From: Actinomadura xylanilytica
GTDB taxonomy: Bacteria > Actinomycetota > Actinomycetes > Streptosporangiales > Streptosporangiaceae
Reading direction: 5' to 3'
Assembly: GCF_030283145.1 (NCBI RefSeq)
Contig: NZ_JASNWE010000007.1
Coordinates: forward strand, 1 to 64,000
Length of the DNA stretch: 64,000 nucleotides
A program made the position numbers and the translations under genes. The notes beneath the pieces were generated by a model. That model was not told the DNA's origin, ran no database searches, and saw nothing but the letters and a program-made list of their open reading frames with translations. Positions 42,551 through 50,664 of this stretch are shown here, piece after piece; positions within the stretch are counted from its first letter, which is position 1, and every line of letters begins with the position of its first letter.

Positions 42551-43437
42551 AGTCCCTTCGGTGCCAGCAGGCGGGCGGCCATCCCGCCCAGCCAGTCGAT
42601 CAGCAGTGCGAGCAGCGCGATCAGGATGCAGCCGGTGAGCAGGACGGGGGTGCGCTGGGTGGACACGCCGGTGGTGATCAGGTCGCCGAGCCCGCCGCCG
42701 CTGATGAACGAGGCGATGCTGGCGGTGCCGACCATCAGCACCAGGGTGGTGCGGATCCCGGCGAGGATGACCGGGGTGGCGAGCGGCAGCTCGACCCGCG
42801 CCAGCACCCGTGCCGCCGACATCCCGATGCCGCGGCCCGCGTCGGTCAGCGTCGGGTCGACCTGCTGGAGGCCGACCAGGGTGTTGCGCAGCGCGGGCAG
42901 CACGCCGTAGGCGACCAGCGCCACGATCGCGGTCCAGAATCCGATCCCGAAGGTCACCGCGAGCAGCACGACCACGCCGATCGCGGGCGCGGACTGGCCG
43001 ATGTTGGCGATCGCGAGCACCAGCGGGGTGGCCGGCCGCGCCCAGGACCGGCTGAGCAGCACGCCGAGCGGGATCGCGATCACCAGGACCAGCAGCGTCG
43101 ACACCACCGCCAGCTCGATGTGCTCCCAGGTCTTCTGCGCCACGTAGTCGGGCGCCAGGACGCGGGCGGCGATGCTGTCGAGGTCGGAGTTCTCCACGTA
43201 CAGCATCCAGAGCCCGCCGATCGCGATGATGGCCAGCGGTTGGAGGAACGCGCGCCAGGACCGTCCGGTGGGCGCGTGCAGTGCCGTCCGCGGTTCGACC
43301 GCCGTCCCCCCGCCCGGCCCGCCGGCGCCCGCCGGCGCGCCCGCGTTCGCCGCGGCCGGTGCGGGGCCGCCGACCGGGCCCGGCTCGCTCGGTCCGCTCG
43401 GTCCGCTCGGGGGAGAGGGGGCGGACGGGCCGGTCAC
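42547..43437 (-). CDS. osmoprotectant ABC transporter permease (second)
   Basis: A 296-residue membrane protein of the OpuCB/OpuCD (ProW-like) type. An unusual cytoplasmic N-terminus of about 60 residues, PSAPSPPSGPSGPSEPGPV and Ala/Gly-rich, precedes the helices. The permease signature is RNTLVGLQQVDPTLTDAGRG, then GMSAARVLARVELPLATPVIL, with the GG-LG-LI-TG end loop. GTG 43437 overlaps the ATPase stop as GTGA. It forms the channel with the other permease of this operon. Confidence 0.92.
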   Translation of the reverse strand: MTGPSAPSPPSGPSGPSEPGPVGGPAPAAANAGAPAGAGGPGGGTAVEPRTALHAPTGRSWRAFLQPLAIIAIGGLWMLYVENSDLDSIAARVLAPDYVAQKTWEHIELAVVSTLLVLVIAIPLGVLLSRSWARPATPLVLAIANIGQSAPAIGVVVLLAVTFGIGFWTAIVALVAYGVLPALRNTLVGLQQVDPTLTDAGRGIGMSAARVLARVELPLATPVILAGIRTTLVLMVGTASIASFISGGGLGDLITTGVSTQRTPVLLTGCILIALLALLIDWLGGMAARLLAPKGL

Positions 43438-44729
43438 GAATCCGCCGCCTTGTCCTGCCGCCGGCGTGACCTGGTCTGCTCCTTCATGTCCTTGATCGCG
43501 GTCTGGAGGGTGGACAGCGTGACGGTGCCGCGGTAGACGCCGCGCGGCCCGACCACCGGCACCCACTCGTGCTCGACCTGGATGAGCGCCTCCAGCGCCT
43601 GCTGCAACGTGTTGCGCACGCGGATGGGCCGGGCCGTGCCGGTGCCGTGGTCGCCGATCGGGCCGGTGAGCCCGTCGAGGTCGTCCACGGTGATCCAGCG
43701 GACCGGGCGGTCCCGCTCGTCCAGGACGATCGCGAACGTGCTCTCCGCCGCGTCGATCTGCGCGCGGACGGCGGCGGCGTCGTCCCCGGGGGCGGCCTGC
43801 GGCACCTGCTGGAGCGGGACGTCGGCGACGCGGCTGAACTTCAGCAGCTTCATCGCCTGCCCGCCGCCGAGGAACTGCTCCACGTACTCGTCGGCCGGGT
43901 TGAGCAGGATCTCCTTCGGCGTCGCGTACTGCACGATGCGCGAGCCCTTGTCGAGGATCGCGATCCGGTCGCCGAGCTTGAGCGCCTCGTCGACGTCGTG
44001 GGTGACGAACACGATGGTCTTGCCGAGCTCCTCCTGGAGCTGGAGCAGCTCGTCCTGGAGGTGCTCGCGGGTGATCGGGTCGAGCGCGCCGAACGGCTCG
44101 TCCATCAGCATCGCGGGCGGATCGGCGGCGAGCGCGCGGGCCACGCCGACCCGCTGCTGCTGGCCGCCGGACAGCTCGCGCGGGTAGCGGTCGCGGAACT
44201 GGTCCGGCGCGAGGTCGACCAGCTGGAGCAGCTCGTCCACCCGGGCCTTGATGCGGGCCTTGCCCCAGCCCAGCATCTGCGGCACCAGCCCGACGTTGGT
44301 GCCGACGGTCATGTGCGGGAACAGCCCGGCGTTCTGGATCACGTAGCCGATCTGGCGGCGCAGGTCGTTCGGGTCGAGGCCGAGCGCGTCCCGCCCGGCC
44401 ACGATGATCTTGCCGGAGGTGGGCTCGATCAGCCGGTTGATCAGCCGCATCGTGGTGGTCTTGCCGCTGCCGGACGGCCCGAGCAGCACCACGATCTCGC
44501 CGCCGTCGACGGTCAGCGACACATTGTCGACCGCGGGCGTCGCCTGGCCGGGGAAGCGCTTGGTGACGTTGATCAGCTGGATGCCGCCGCGCTCGGCCGA
44601 GGCGGCCTCGCCCGGCGGCCCGCCGTCGCCGGGGTCGATGGCGCCCGGTAAGGCGGGGTCGGCCGGTCCGGAGGGGGCGGCCGATCGGGTCGGGCCGGCG
44701 GGGGGAACGGGGGGGACGGTGTCAGGCAC
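43434..44729 (-). CDS. osmoprotectant ABC transporter ATPase with CBS domains (OpuCA/ProV-like)
   Basis: A 431-residue ATP-binding subunit. A Pro/Ala-rich N-terminal extension of about 48 residues precedes the ATPase domain. Walker A is GPSGSGKTT, the signature is LSGGQQQRVGVARAL, Walker B is AMLMDEPFGALD, and the H-loop is VTHDVDEAL. Two CBS domains occupy about 310-431 and probably sense ionic strength or nucleotides, as in other betaine importers. The start GTG overlaps the upstream permease by 8 bp and the stop overlaps the next permease by 4 bp, so all four genes are coupled. Confidence 0.95.
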   Translation of the reverse strand: MPDTVPPVPPAGPTRSAAPSGPADPALPGAIDPGDGGPPGEAASAERGGIQLINVTKRFPGQATPAVDNVSLTVDGGEIVVLLGPSGSGKTTTMRLINRLIEPTSGKIIVAGRDALGLDPNDLRRQIGYVIQNAGLFPHMTVGTNVGLVPQMLGWGKARIKARVDELLQLVDLAPDQFRDRYPRELSGGQQQRVGVARALAADPPAMLMDEPFGALDPITREHLQDELLQLQEELGKTIVFVTHDVDEALKLGDRIAILDKGSRIVQYATPKEILLNPADEYVEQFLGGGQAMKLLKFSRVADVPLQQVPQAAPGDDAAAVRAQIDAAESTFAIVLDERDRPVRWITVDDLDGLTGPIGDHGTGTARPIRVRNTLQQALEALIQVEHEWVPVVGPRGVYRGTVTLSTLQTAIKDMKEQTRSRRRQDKAADS

Positions 44730-45369
44730 GGATGCCTCGCGGGGTCGTCAGTCGGCCGATGATCAGGAAGCAGGCATCGAAGAGCAGGGCCAGGATGATG
44801 ATGCCGAGCGTGCCGGCGAGCGTCATGTTGATCGAGTTGGCGCCGCCGAGCCGGGCCAGTCCGGAGAAGATCTGCTCGCCCAGGCCGGGACCGGACACGT
44901 ACGCGGCGATCGCGGCGATCCCCATCGCGAGCTGGGTGGCCACCCGCGCGCCGGTGAGGATCACCGGCCAGGCGAGCGGCAGCTCGATCCGCAGCAGGAT
45001 CCGGCGGCGGCCCATCCCGATGCCGCGGGCGGCGTCGACCAGGGTGCGGTCGACGCCGGACAGGCCGACGATCGTGTTGCGCACGATCGGCAGCAGCGAG
45101 TAGAGGGTCAGCGCCACCACACTCGGCGCGACGCCGAGGCCGAGCGGGGTGATGAGCAGGCCGAGCAGCGCCAGCGACGGGACGGTGAAGATCACGCCGG
45201 CGGTGCTGGTGGCGAAGGCGGCCAGCCTCGGCCGCCGGTAGACCAGCAGGCCGATCAGCACGCCGATGACCAGGGCCGCGAGCACGCACTGGAAGACCAT
45301 GCTGGCGTGCTGCCAGGTCTCGAACACCAGCAGCTCGCGCCGGCTGGCCAGATATTCCCAGAAGCTCAA
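44722..45369 (-). CDS. osmoprotectant ABC transporter permease (first)
   Basis: A 215-residue OpuCB/OpuCD-like permease and the first gene of the four-gene operon. The start is most likely TTG 45369, preceded by GGAGGG (45379-45374), giving the family-typical beginning SFWEYLASRRELLVFETWQH. Longer readings run into the divergent promoter and add unconserved residues. Hallmarks are PSLALLGLLITPLGLG, RNTIVGLSGVDRTLVDAARG, GMGRRRILLRIELPLAWPVIL and YVSGPGLGEQIFSGL. It is divergent from the DUF1444 gene, with 145 bp between them; no osmoregulated element can be named there. Confidence 0.9.
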   Translation of the reverse strand: MSFWEYLASRRELLVFETWQHASMVFQCVLAALVIGVLIGLLVYRRPRLAAFATSTAGVIFTVPSLALLGLLITPLGLGVAPSVVALTLYSLLPIVRNTIVGLSGVDRTLVDAARGIGMGRRRILLRIELPLAWPVILTGARVATQLAMGIAAIAAYVSGPGLGEQIFSGLARLGGANSINMTLAGTLGIIILALLFDACFLIIGRLTTPRGIRA

Positions 45370-45514
45370 TATTCCCTCCGCGGGGATCACTACCCACAGC
45401 CTCGCACCGGACACCTGCGCCGCGCGGGGTTCCGGCGGGGCGCCCCGGGCCCCGGTAGGGTGATCCATCCGGACGCACCGGCACCAGGACCACCGGCAGC
45501 AGGAGGAACGACCC

Positions 45515-46201
45515 GTGACCGAGCCGCGCTCCAGTCTCATCGTCCCGTTGATGAAGGCCCGGGTGCCGGCCGAGGTGCAGCTGGAGTTCCCGCTGCCGCC
45601 GGGCGAGGAGCCGATCCGCGACGAGTTCGCCGCCGACCTCTACGTCACCTACGCGCTGGAGCTGCCCGACGAGGCCGCGGCGCCCGGCCGCCGGTACGAG
45701 CACGTCGCGCGCCGGCACTGCGCTGAGCTGGGCGTTCCGCCCGAGGACCTGCGCCGCCGGGCGACGATCAACCTGCGCAACCGCCGTCCCGACCTGTCGA
45801 TGCACTGGTACCCGGACGTGCGGGCGGTGACCGTGACGCTCGGGGACGGCCCGATCGGCGGTCCCCCGGCCGGCGCGAACGCGGCGGGCGCCGGGGCGGG
45901 CGCGGTGCGGCGCGGCGGTCTCGAATCGGGGCTGCTGCTGGACGAGGGCTTCCTCGACAAGCTGGCCCAGGACGTCGAGGGCGACCTGGTCGTGGCGGCG
46001 CCCGCGCGCGACGTGTTCGTCGCGTCCGGCACCGGCCACCCCGACGGGGTCGACAAGCTGCGCTGGGCGGTCGGCCAGGTCTGGTCGGAGGACCGCGGCG
46101 ACGCCGGCGCCGACCCCGCGTGGGACGCGCCGGCCGGCTCGCTGCTCACGCACCGGCTGCTGGTGCGGCGCGAGGGCGCCTGGGACGTGCTCCCCGCCTG
46201 A
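45515..46201 (+). CDS. DUF1444 family protein
   Basis: A 228-residue soluble protein that fits the DUF1444 (YtpQ-like) pattern: DLYVTYALELPD, YEHVARRHCAELGVPPEDLR, then ATINLRNR and a LLLDEGFLDKLAQDVEGDLV block. It ends VVAAPARDVFVASGTGHPDG and LLVRREGAWDVLPA. The function of the family is unknown. The GTG start follows AGGAGG at 8 bp. It is divergent from the osmoprotectant operon. The gap to the acyl-CoA ligase (156 bp) holds a short palindrome. Confidence 0.85.
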   Translation: MTEPRSSLIVPLMKARVPAEVQLEFPLPPGEEPIRDEFAADLYVTYALELPDEAAAPGRRYEHVARRHCAELGVPPEDLRRRATINLRNRRPDLSMHWYPDVRAVTVTLGDGPIGGPPAGANAAGAGAGAVRRGGLESGLLLDEGFLDKLAQDVEGDLVVAAPARDVFVASGTGHPDGVDKLRWAVGQVWSEDRGDAGADPAWDAPAGSLLTHRLLVRREGAWDVLPA

Positions 46202-46243
46202 CCGCGCGGACGCCACGCGCGAGGCCATGAAAGAAGAGGCCCC

Positions 46244-46264
46244 GCCGTATGACCTATATACGGC
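46244..46264. promoter_or_regulatory. palindrome upstream of the acyl-CoA ligase gene
   Basis: GCCGTAT (46244-46250) and ATACGGC (46258-46264) are perfect 7-bp inverted arms around 7 bp, in an AT-richer patch about 95 bp before the ligase start. It is a plausible operator for an unknown regulator; no regulator gene is adjacent. Confidence 0.45.
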
Positions 46265-46357
46265 ATCCCAAAGACCGAAATACGGAGAACTCCCCGTGTC
46301 GGTACGCCTACTCGACGTAACCTCCGCTTGTCCCCCCAGGCAAGAGGAGTTTCCGCT

Positions 46358-47971
46358 ATGGAAGGAAACCTTGCGGCCGTTCTGGCCGATCGAGCGGATA
46401 CCTACGGGTGGCGGGACCGGCCGCTGTTCCACTCCGGCGCCGCCACGTACAGCCACGGCGAGGTCCACGACGCGGGCGCCCGCGCGGCGGGCGTGCTGCG
46501 GTCGGTGGGCGTCCGGCCCGGTCACCGCGTCCTGATCGCGCTCCCCGACTCGATCGCGTTCGTCGCCGCGCTGCTCGGCACGCTGCGGCTCGGCGCGGTG
46601 GCCGTGCTCACCGGGCCCGAGCTGTCCGGGCGCGAGCACGCGTACGTGCTCGGCGACGCCGATCCGCGCGCGGTGGTGTGCGGTCCCGGGCTCGTCCCCC
46701 GCTTCACGTCCGTGCCCGTGCTCACCGGCGACGACCTGGCCGACGAGCCCGCGTCGCTGCCGGACCCCGTCCCGGTGCCGGCCGGCGCCGCCGCCTACGT
46801 CCAGTACACCTCCGGGACCACCGGGGACCCGAAGGGGGCGGTCCATCGGCATACCGACCCGGCGGCCTACCACGAGGCGATGGCGCTCGGCGCGCTCGGG
46901 ATGGTGCCCGGCGACGTGTCGTTCTCGCTGTCGAAGGCGTGCTATCCCTACGGGCTCGGCGCCACCGTGTTCTTCCCGATGTTCTGCGGCGGCGCCTCGG
47001 TGCTGTGGCCGGACGCGCCGACGGTGCGCGGGGCGGTCGAGCAGGCGCGGCGGCACCGGCCGACCCTGCTGTTCACCGTGCCGACCTGGTACGCGCGGCT
47101 GGTGAGCGGGCCCGAGCCGCGGGCCGTGCGGGAGGCGTTCGCGTCGCTGCGGGCGGCGGCCTCCGCGGGGGAGCCGCTGCTGCCCTCCCTCGGCGACCGG
47201 ATCGAGGAGGTGCTCGGCTGCCCGGTGCTGGACGGGCTGGGCAGCACCGAGGTCGGCCACACGTTCGTGTCCAACACCGTGACCCGGCGGCGGCGGGGCG
47301 CGCTCGGCGTCGTGCTCGACCCGTACGAGATCGCGGTGCGCGGCGAGGGCGGCGTCGGCTACGAGGGCCGTCCCGGCGAGGACCGGGCCGCCGCCGCTGC
47401 CGCCAACGCCGCCGGCCTCGGCGCCGGCGGCCAGGCCGCCGCCCGCATCGGCGAGCGCGGCGCGCTGTACGTGCGCGGCCCGTCGGTGATGATCGAGTAC
47501 CTGGGCAAGCCCGGCAGGACCGCCGAGGCGCTCGGGCCGGACGGGTGGCTGCGCACCGGCGACCTGGTGCATGTCGACGAGGACGGGTTCGTCCACCACC
47601 ACGGCCGGATCCTCGACCAGGTGACGGTGTCGGGGGAGCGGGTCCTGCCCCTGGAGGTCGAGCGGATCCTCGGGCAGCACCCCGGGGTGGTGGAGGTGGC
47701 CGTGATCGCCGACGCGGACGCGGACGGGGCGGGGGAGGAGGCGGGCGGCGGGGCGCTGGCGGCGTTCGTGGTGGCCGACGAGGTGGCGCCGCCGGTCCCG
47801 GTGCTGGCCGAGGAGCTCATCGGGCTGGCCAGGGAGCGGCTCCCCGAGCACAAGGTGCCGCGCTCGGTGACGTTCATGGCCGAGCTGCCGCGCACGTCCA
47901 CCGGCAAGGTCCGCCGGAGCGCCCTCGGCCGCGCCGAGCTCAGCCGGAACGGGGACGGCTCGCTGCGCTGA
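46358..47971 (+). CDS. acyl/aryl-CoA ligase (ANL superfamily, benzoate-CoA ligase-like)
   Basis: A 537-residue adenylate-forming enzyme that activates a carboxylic acid with ATP and transfers it to CoA. The P-loop is YVQYTSGTTGDPKGAVHRH. Motifs around LGSTEVGHTFVSN, GWLRTGDLVHVDEDGFVHHHG and the catalytic Lys in RTSTGKVRRSAL are in place. The central SFSLSKACYPYGLGATVFFP resembles benzoate-CoA ligases, so an aromatic acid is a fair guess. An Ala/Gly-rich insert of about 40 residues occurs near 340-375. ATG 46358 follows AGAGGAG at 8 bp. Confidence 0.92.
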   Translation: MEGNLAAVLADRADTYGWRDRPLFHSGAATYSHGEVHDAGARAAGVLRSVGVRPGHRVLIALPDSIAFVAALLGTLRLGAVAVLTGPELSGREHAYVLGDADPRAVVCGPGLVPRFTSVPVLTGDDLADEPASLPDPVPVPAGAAAYVQYTSGTTGDPKGAVHRHTDPAAYHEAMALGALGMVPGDVSFSLSKACYPYGLGATVFFPMFCGGASVLWPDAPTVRGAVEQARRHRPTLLFTVPTWYARLVSGPEPRAVREAFASLRAAASAGEPLLPSLGDRIEEVLGCPVLDGLGSTEVGHTFVSNTVTRRRRGALGVVLDPYEIAVRGEGGVGYEGRPGEDRAAAAAANAAGLGAGGQAAARIGERGALYVRGPSVMIEYLGKPGRTAEALGPDGWLRTGDLVHVDEDGFVHHHGRILDQVTVSGERVLPLEVERILGQHPGVVEVAVIADADADGAGEEAGGGALAAFVVADEVAPPVPVLAEELIGLARERLPEHKVPRSVTFMAELPRTSTGKVRRSALGRAELSRNGDGSLR

Positions 47972-48028
47972 CCGGCCGCCCCGGGTGGAGGCCCTGCGGC
48001 CAAGTCGGACATTCAGCAGGATCATGGT

Positions 48029-48062
48029 TATAGTTCCTTGTTGCAATAAGTTTGCAACAAGG
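48029..48062 (+). promoter_or_regulatory. promoter with Nur-type (nickel) operator overlapping the RBS
   Basis: A -10-like TATAGT (48029-48034) is followed by perfect 11-bp inverted arms, CCTTGTTGCAA (48036-48046) and TTGCAACAAGG (48052-48062), around TAAGT. The inner part is TTGCAA-N5-TTGCAA, the form I know as the Nur box of Streptomyces, where Nur with nickel represses uptake genes. The right arm includes AAGG of the AAGGAG ribosome-binding site, so the transcript could also form an RBS-hiding hairpin. I see no convincing -35. Confidence 0.75.
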
Positions 48063-48068
48063 AGACCC

Positions 48069-49643
48069 ATGCACAAGTCCGCGCTCGTCATCGGGTCGGT
48101 CGTCACCGCGACCGGCCTGCTCGCCACCGCCTGCGGCTCGGCCGGCGACCCGTCCGGCACGACCGGCGGCACCTTCACCTACGCGATCGGGGACGAGCCC
48201 GAGACGCTCAACCCGGCGCTCCAGGACGAGCACACCGACCCGGTCACCGAGATGGTCTTCCGCGGCCTGACCCGGCACGACGCGCAGAACAAGGTCGTGC
48301 CGGGCCTCGCCGAGTCGTGGCAGGTGTCCAAGGACGAGCGGCGCTACACCTTCACGCTCCGATCGGGGCTCACCTGGCACGACGGGAAGCCGCTGACCTC
48401 CCGGGACGTGAAGTTCACCATCGAGGCGGTCAAGGCGGCCTCCGCCGACGCGCCGCTGTCGCGCAACTTCACCGCGGTCGAGAGCGTCGAGACGCCGGAT
48501 GACAGGACCGCGACGCTCAAGCTGAGCAGGCCGTTCTCCCCGCTGCTGGATGCGGTCTCGATGGGCCTGCTGCCCGAGCACGCGCTGAAGGGCAAGGAGC
48601 TCACCGACGCCGGGTTCGGCCGGCACCCGATCGGCAGCGGGCCGTTCAAGCTGACCGCCTACAAGCCGGGTCAGTACAGCGAGCTGGAGCCGTTCGGCGG
48701 CTACTACGAGGGGCGGCCGAAGCTGCCCGGCGTCGTGATCAAGTACGTCTCCGACGACACCGCGCGGCTCATCCAGCTCGAGAACGGCGAGGTCGACGGC
48801 GCCCACCTCCAGCCGCAGCAGGTCGGCAGGGTCACCGGCGACGACCGGCTCCGGGTGGAGACCTACCCGACCGCCGACTACCGCGCGCTGATGTTCAACT
48901 TCAAGAAGCCCGTCTTCGCCGACAAGGACGTCCGGCTGGCGATGAACTACGCCCTCGACCGCGACGCGTTCGTCAAGAGCGTGCTGCTCGGCCAGGGCAG
49001 CCCGGCCACCGGGCCGCTGGACGAGAGCCCGTACAAGACCGGCGCCGCGCCGTTCACCCACGACCCGGCCAAGGTGGACGCGCTGATGGGGCCCGCCGGA
49101 TACGCCAAGAACGCGCAGGGCCTCTGGGAGAAGGACGGCAAGACCGTCCGCTTCGAGCTCACCACGTTCGCCGAGGACTCGGCCCGGGTGGCGATCCTGA
49201 ACGTCGCCGCCACCCAGCTCAAGCAGCGCGGTTTCGACGTGGTGCCCAACCCGCGTCCCGCGGACTGGGTCCGCAAGCACTGGGGCGACCTCGACGCGAT
49301 GGTCGTCGGCTGGGGCACGCCCTACGACGCCGACTCCTCGGTGTACGGGCCGTTCCACTCCTCCCAGGCGCTGGACAAGGGCGGCTCCAACTACGGCACC
49401 TACGCCAACCCGGACGTCGACAAGGCGCTCGACCGGGCCCGCGGCACGTCCGACCCGGCCGTCCGCAAGGCCGCCTACGCCGACTTCCAGAAGGCGCTCG
49501 CCGCCGACCCGCCGTTCGCGTGGGTCGCCTACCTGCTGACCGACAACGCGGTGCCGAAGGCGCTCAAGGGCCCCGAGCGGCGCACCCTCGGCCACCACGG
49601 CTACGGCTTCTTCTGGAACGCCGAGAAGTGGTCCTGGTCCTGA
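48069..49643 (+). CDS. nikA: nickel (peptide-type) ABC transporter substrate-binding lipoprotein
   Basis: A 524-residue lipoprotein (lipobox LATAC, Cys23) of the type 5 solute-binding family used for peptides and nickel. Family blocks are TFTYAIGDEPETLNPALQDE, VPGLAESWQVSKDERRYTFT, LRSGLTWHDGKPLTSRDVKF and GSGPFKLTAYKPG. Nickel is inferred from the Nur-type operator directly upstream and the operon layout; peptide uptake cannot be excluded from the sequence alone. ATG 48069 follows AAGGAG. It is the first gene of a four-gene operon ending at 53109. Confidence 0.85.
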   Translation: MHKSALVIGSVVTATGLLATACGSAGDPSGTTGGTFTYAIGDEPETLNPALQDEHTDPVTEMVFRGLTRHDAQNKVVPGLAESWQVSKDERRYTFTLRSGLTWHDGKPLTSRDVKFTIEAVKAASADAPLSRNFTAVESVETPDDRTATLKLSRPFSPLLDAVSMGLLPEHALKGKELTDAGFGRHPIGSGPFKLTAYKPGQYSELEPFGGYYEGRPKLPGVVIKYVSDDTARLIQLENGEVDGAHLQPQQVGRVTGDDRLRVETYPTADYRALMFNFKKPVFADKDVRLAMNYALDRDAFVKSVLLGQGSPATGPLDESPYKTGAAPFTHDPAKVDALMGPAGYAKNAQGLWEKDGKTVRFELTTFAEDSARVAILNVAATQLKQRGFDVVPNPRPADWVRKHWGDLDAMVVGWGTPYDADSSVYGPFHSSQALDKGGSNYGTYANPDVDKALDRARGTSDPAVRKAAYADFQKALAADPPFAWVAYLLTDNAVPKALKGPERRTLGHHGYGFFWNAEKWSWS

Positions 49644-49647
49644 TCCG

Positions 49648-50664
49648 GTGAAGCGGTTCCTCCTCCTGCGGGCGGCGACGGCCCTCGCGGTCGTCGTCGC
49701 CCTGTCCGCGCTGTGCTTCGCGCTGCTCGACCTCGCGCCCGGCAGCCCGGCCGCCTCGATCCTGGAGGCGCGGTCCGGCGGGCGTCCGGCCGCACCCACC
49801 GACGTGGCCCGGCTGGAGCACCGGATGGGGCTCGACGATCCGCTGCCCGTCCGGTACGGGCGCTGGGTGTCCGGCGCGGTGCGCGGCGACTTCGGCGCCT
49901 CGTACGGCAGCGGTCGCCCGGTCGCCGAGACCCTCGCGGACACCGCGCCGTGGACGCTGCTGCTCACCGGCGTCGCGGTGCTGTTCAGCGTGGTCGGGGC
50001 CGTCGGCGCCGGGCTCGCCGCCGCGCTCACCCGGCGCGCGTGGCTGCGCCGGTCGATCGAGACCGGGCTGTTCGCGCTCGGCGGCATGCCCGGGTTCGTG
50101 ACCGCGCTGCTGCTGCTGTGGATCTTCGCGGCGTGGCTGCGCTGGCTGCCGTCCGGCGGGCTGGCCCGTCCCGGCGAGCCGGTCACCGCCGCCGTGCTGG
50201 TCCCGCACCTGGTCCTGCCCGCGCTGGCGCTGGCGTTCGGGCACCACTTCGGCACCTACGCGCGGCTGGTGCAGACCGGCGTCGCCCGGCTGCGCACCGC
50301 GCCGCACGTGGAGAACGCGCGCGCCCGGGGGCTGCGCCGCCGGACGGTCACCGCGCGGCACCTGGTGCGGCTCGGGCTCGTCCCGTTCGCCGCCCGGCTT
50401 GGCGTCGGCGTCGGCACGCTGATCGCGGGCGCCTACGCCACCGAGATGATCTTCTCGTGGCCGGGGGTGGGACGGGAGGCGATCCTGGCCGCGCGGCAGC
50501 AGGACTACGCGGTGCTCACCGCCGTGGTCCTGGTCACCGGCGTCATCGTGGTCCTGGCCAACCTGCTGGGCGACCTCGCCGTGGCGTGGCTCGACCCCCG
50601 CGTCCGGCTCTCGGGCCGCGACCCGGCCGCGCCGAACGGAGGAATGGACCGTGCCCATCACTGA
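49648..50664 (+). CDS. nikB: nickel ABC transporter permease NikB-like
   Basis: A 338-residue DppB/NikB-type permease with about six helices. The N-terminal segment is LLRAATALAVVVALSALCFA, then LLDLAPGSPAASILEAR and HRMGLDDPLPVRYGRWVSGA. The cytoplasmic ATPase-contact loop reads YARLVQTGVARLRTAPHVEN, then ARARGLRRR. The end FSWPGVGREAILAARQQDY is typical. GTG 49648 starts 4 bp after the substrate-binding protein stop, and the end overlaps nikC by 14 bp. Confidence 0.88.
   Translation: MKRFLLLRAATALAVVVALSALCFALLDLAPGSPAASILEARSGGRPAAPTDVARLEHRMGLDDPLPVRYGRWVSGAVRGDFGASYGSGRPVAETLADTAPWTLLLTGVAVLFSVVGAVGAGLAAALTRRAWLRRSIETGLFALGGMPGFVTALLLLWIFAAWLRWLPSGGLARPGEPVTAAVLVPHLVLPALALAFGHHFGTYARLVQTGVARLRTAPHVENARARGLRRRTVTARHLVRLGLVPFAARLGVGVGTLIAGAYATEMIFSWPGVGREAILAARQQDYAVLTAVVLVTGVIVVLANLLGDLAVAWLDPRVRLSGRDPAAPNGGMDRAHH

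Noticed and set aside
46227..46535. 102-codon frame starting MKEEAPPYDLY before the ligase
   Set aside because: It runs out of frame into the ligase gene, and the well-spaced AGAGGAG serves ATG 46358; the overlap is better read as leader.
44573..48178. 1201-codon minus-strand open frame
   Set aside because: It covers parts of the ATPase, permease, DUF1444 and ligase genes out of frame or antisense; composition is that of a shadow frame.
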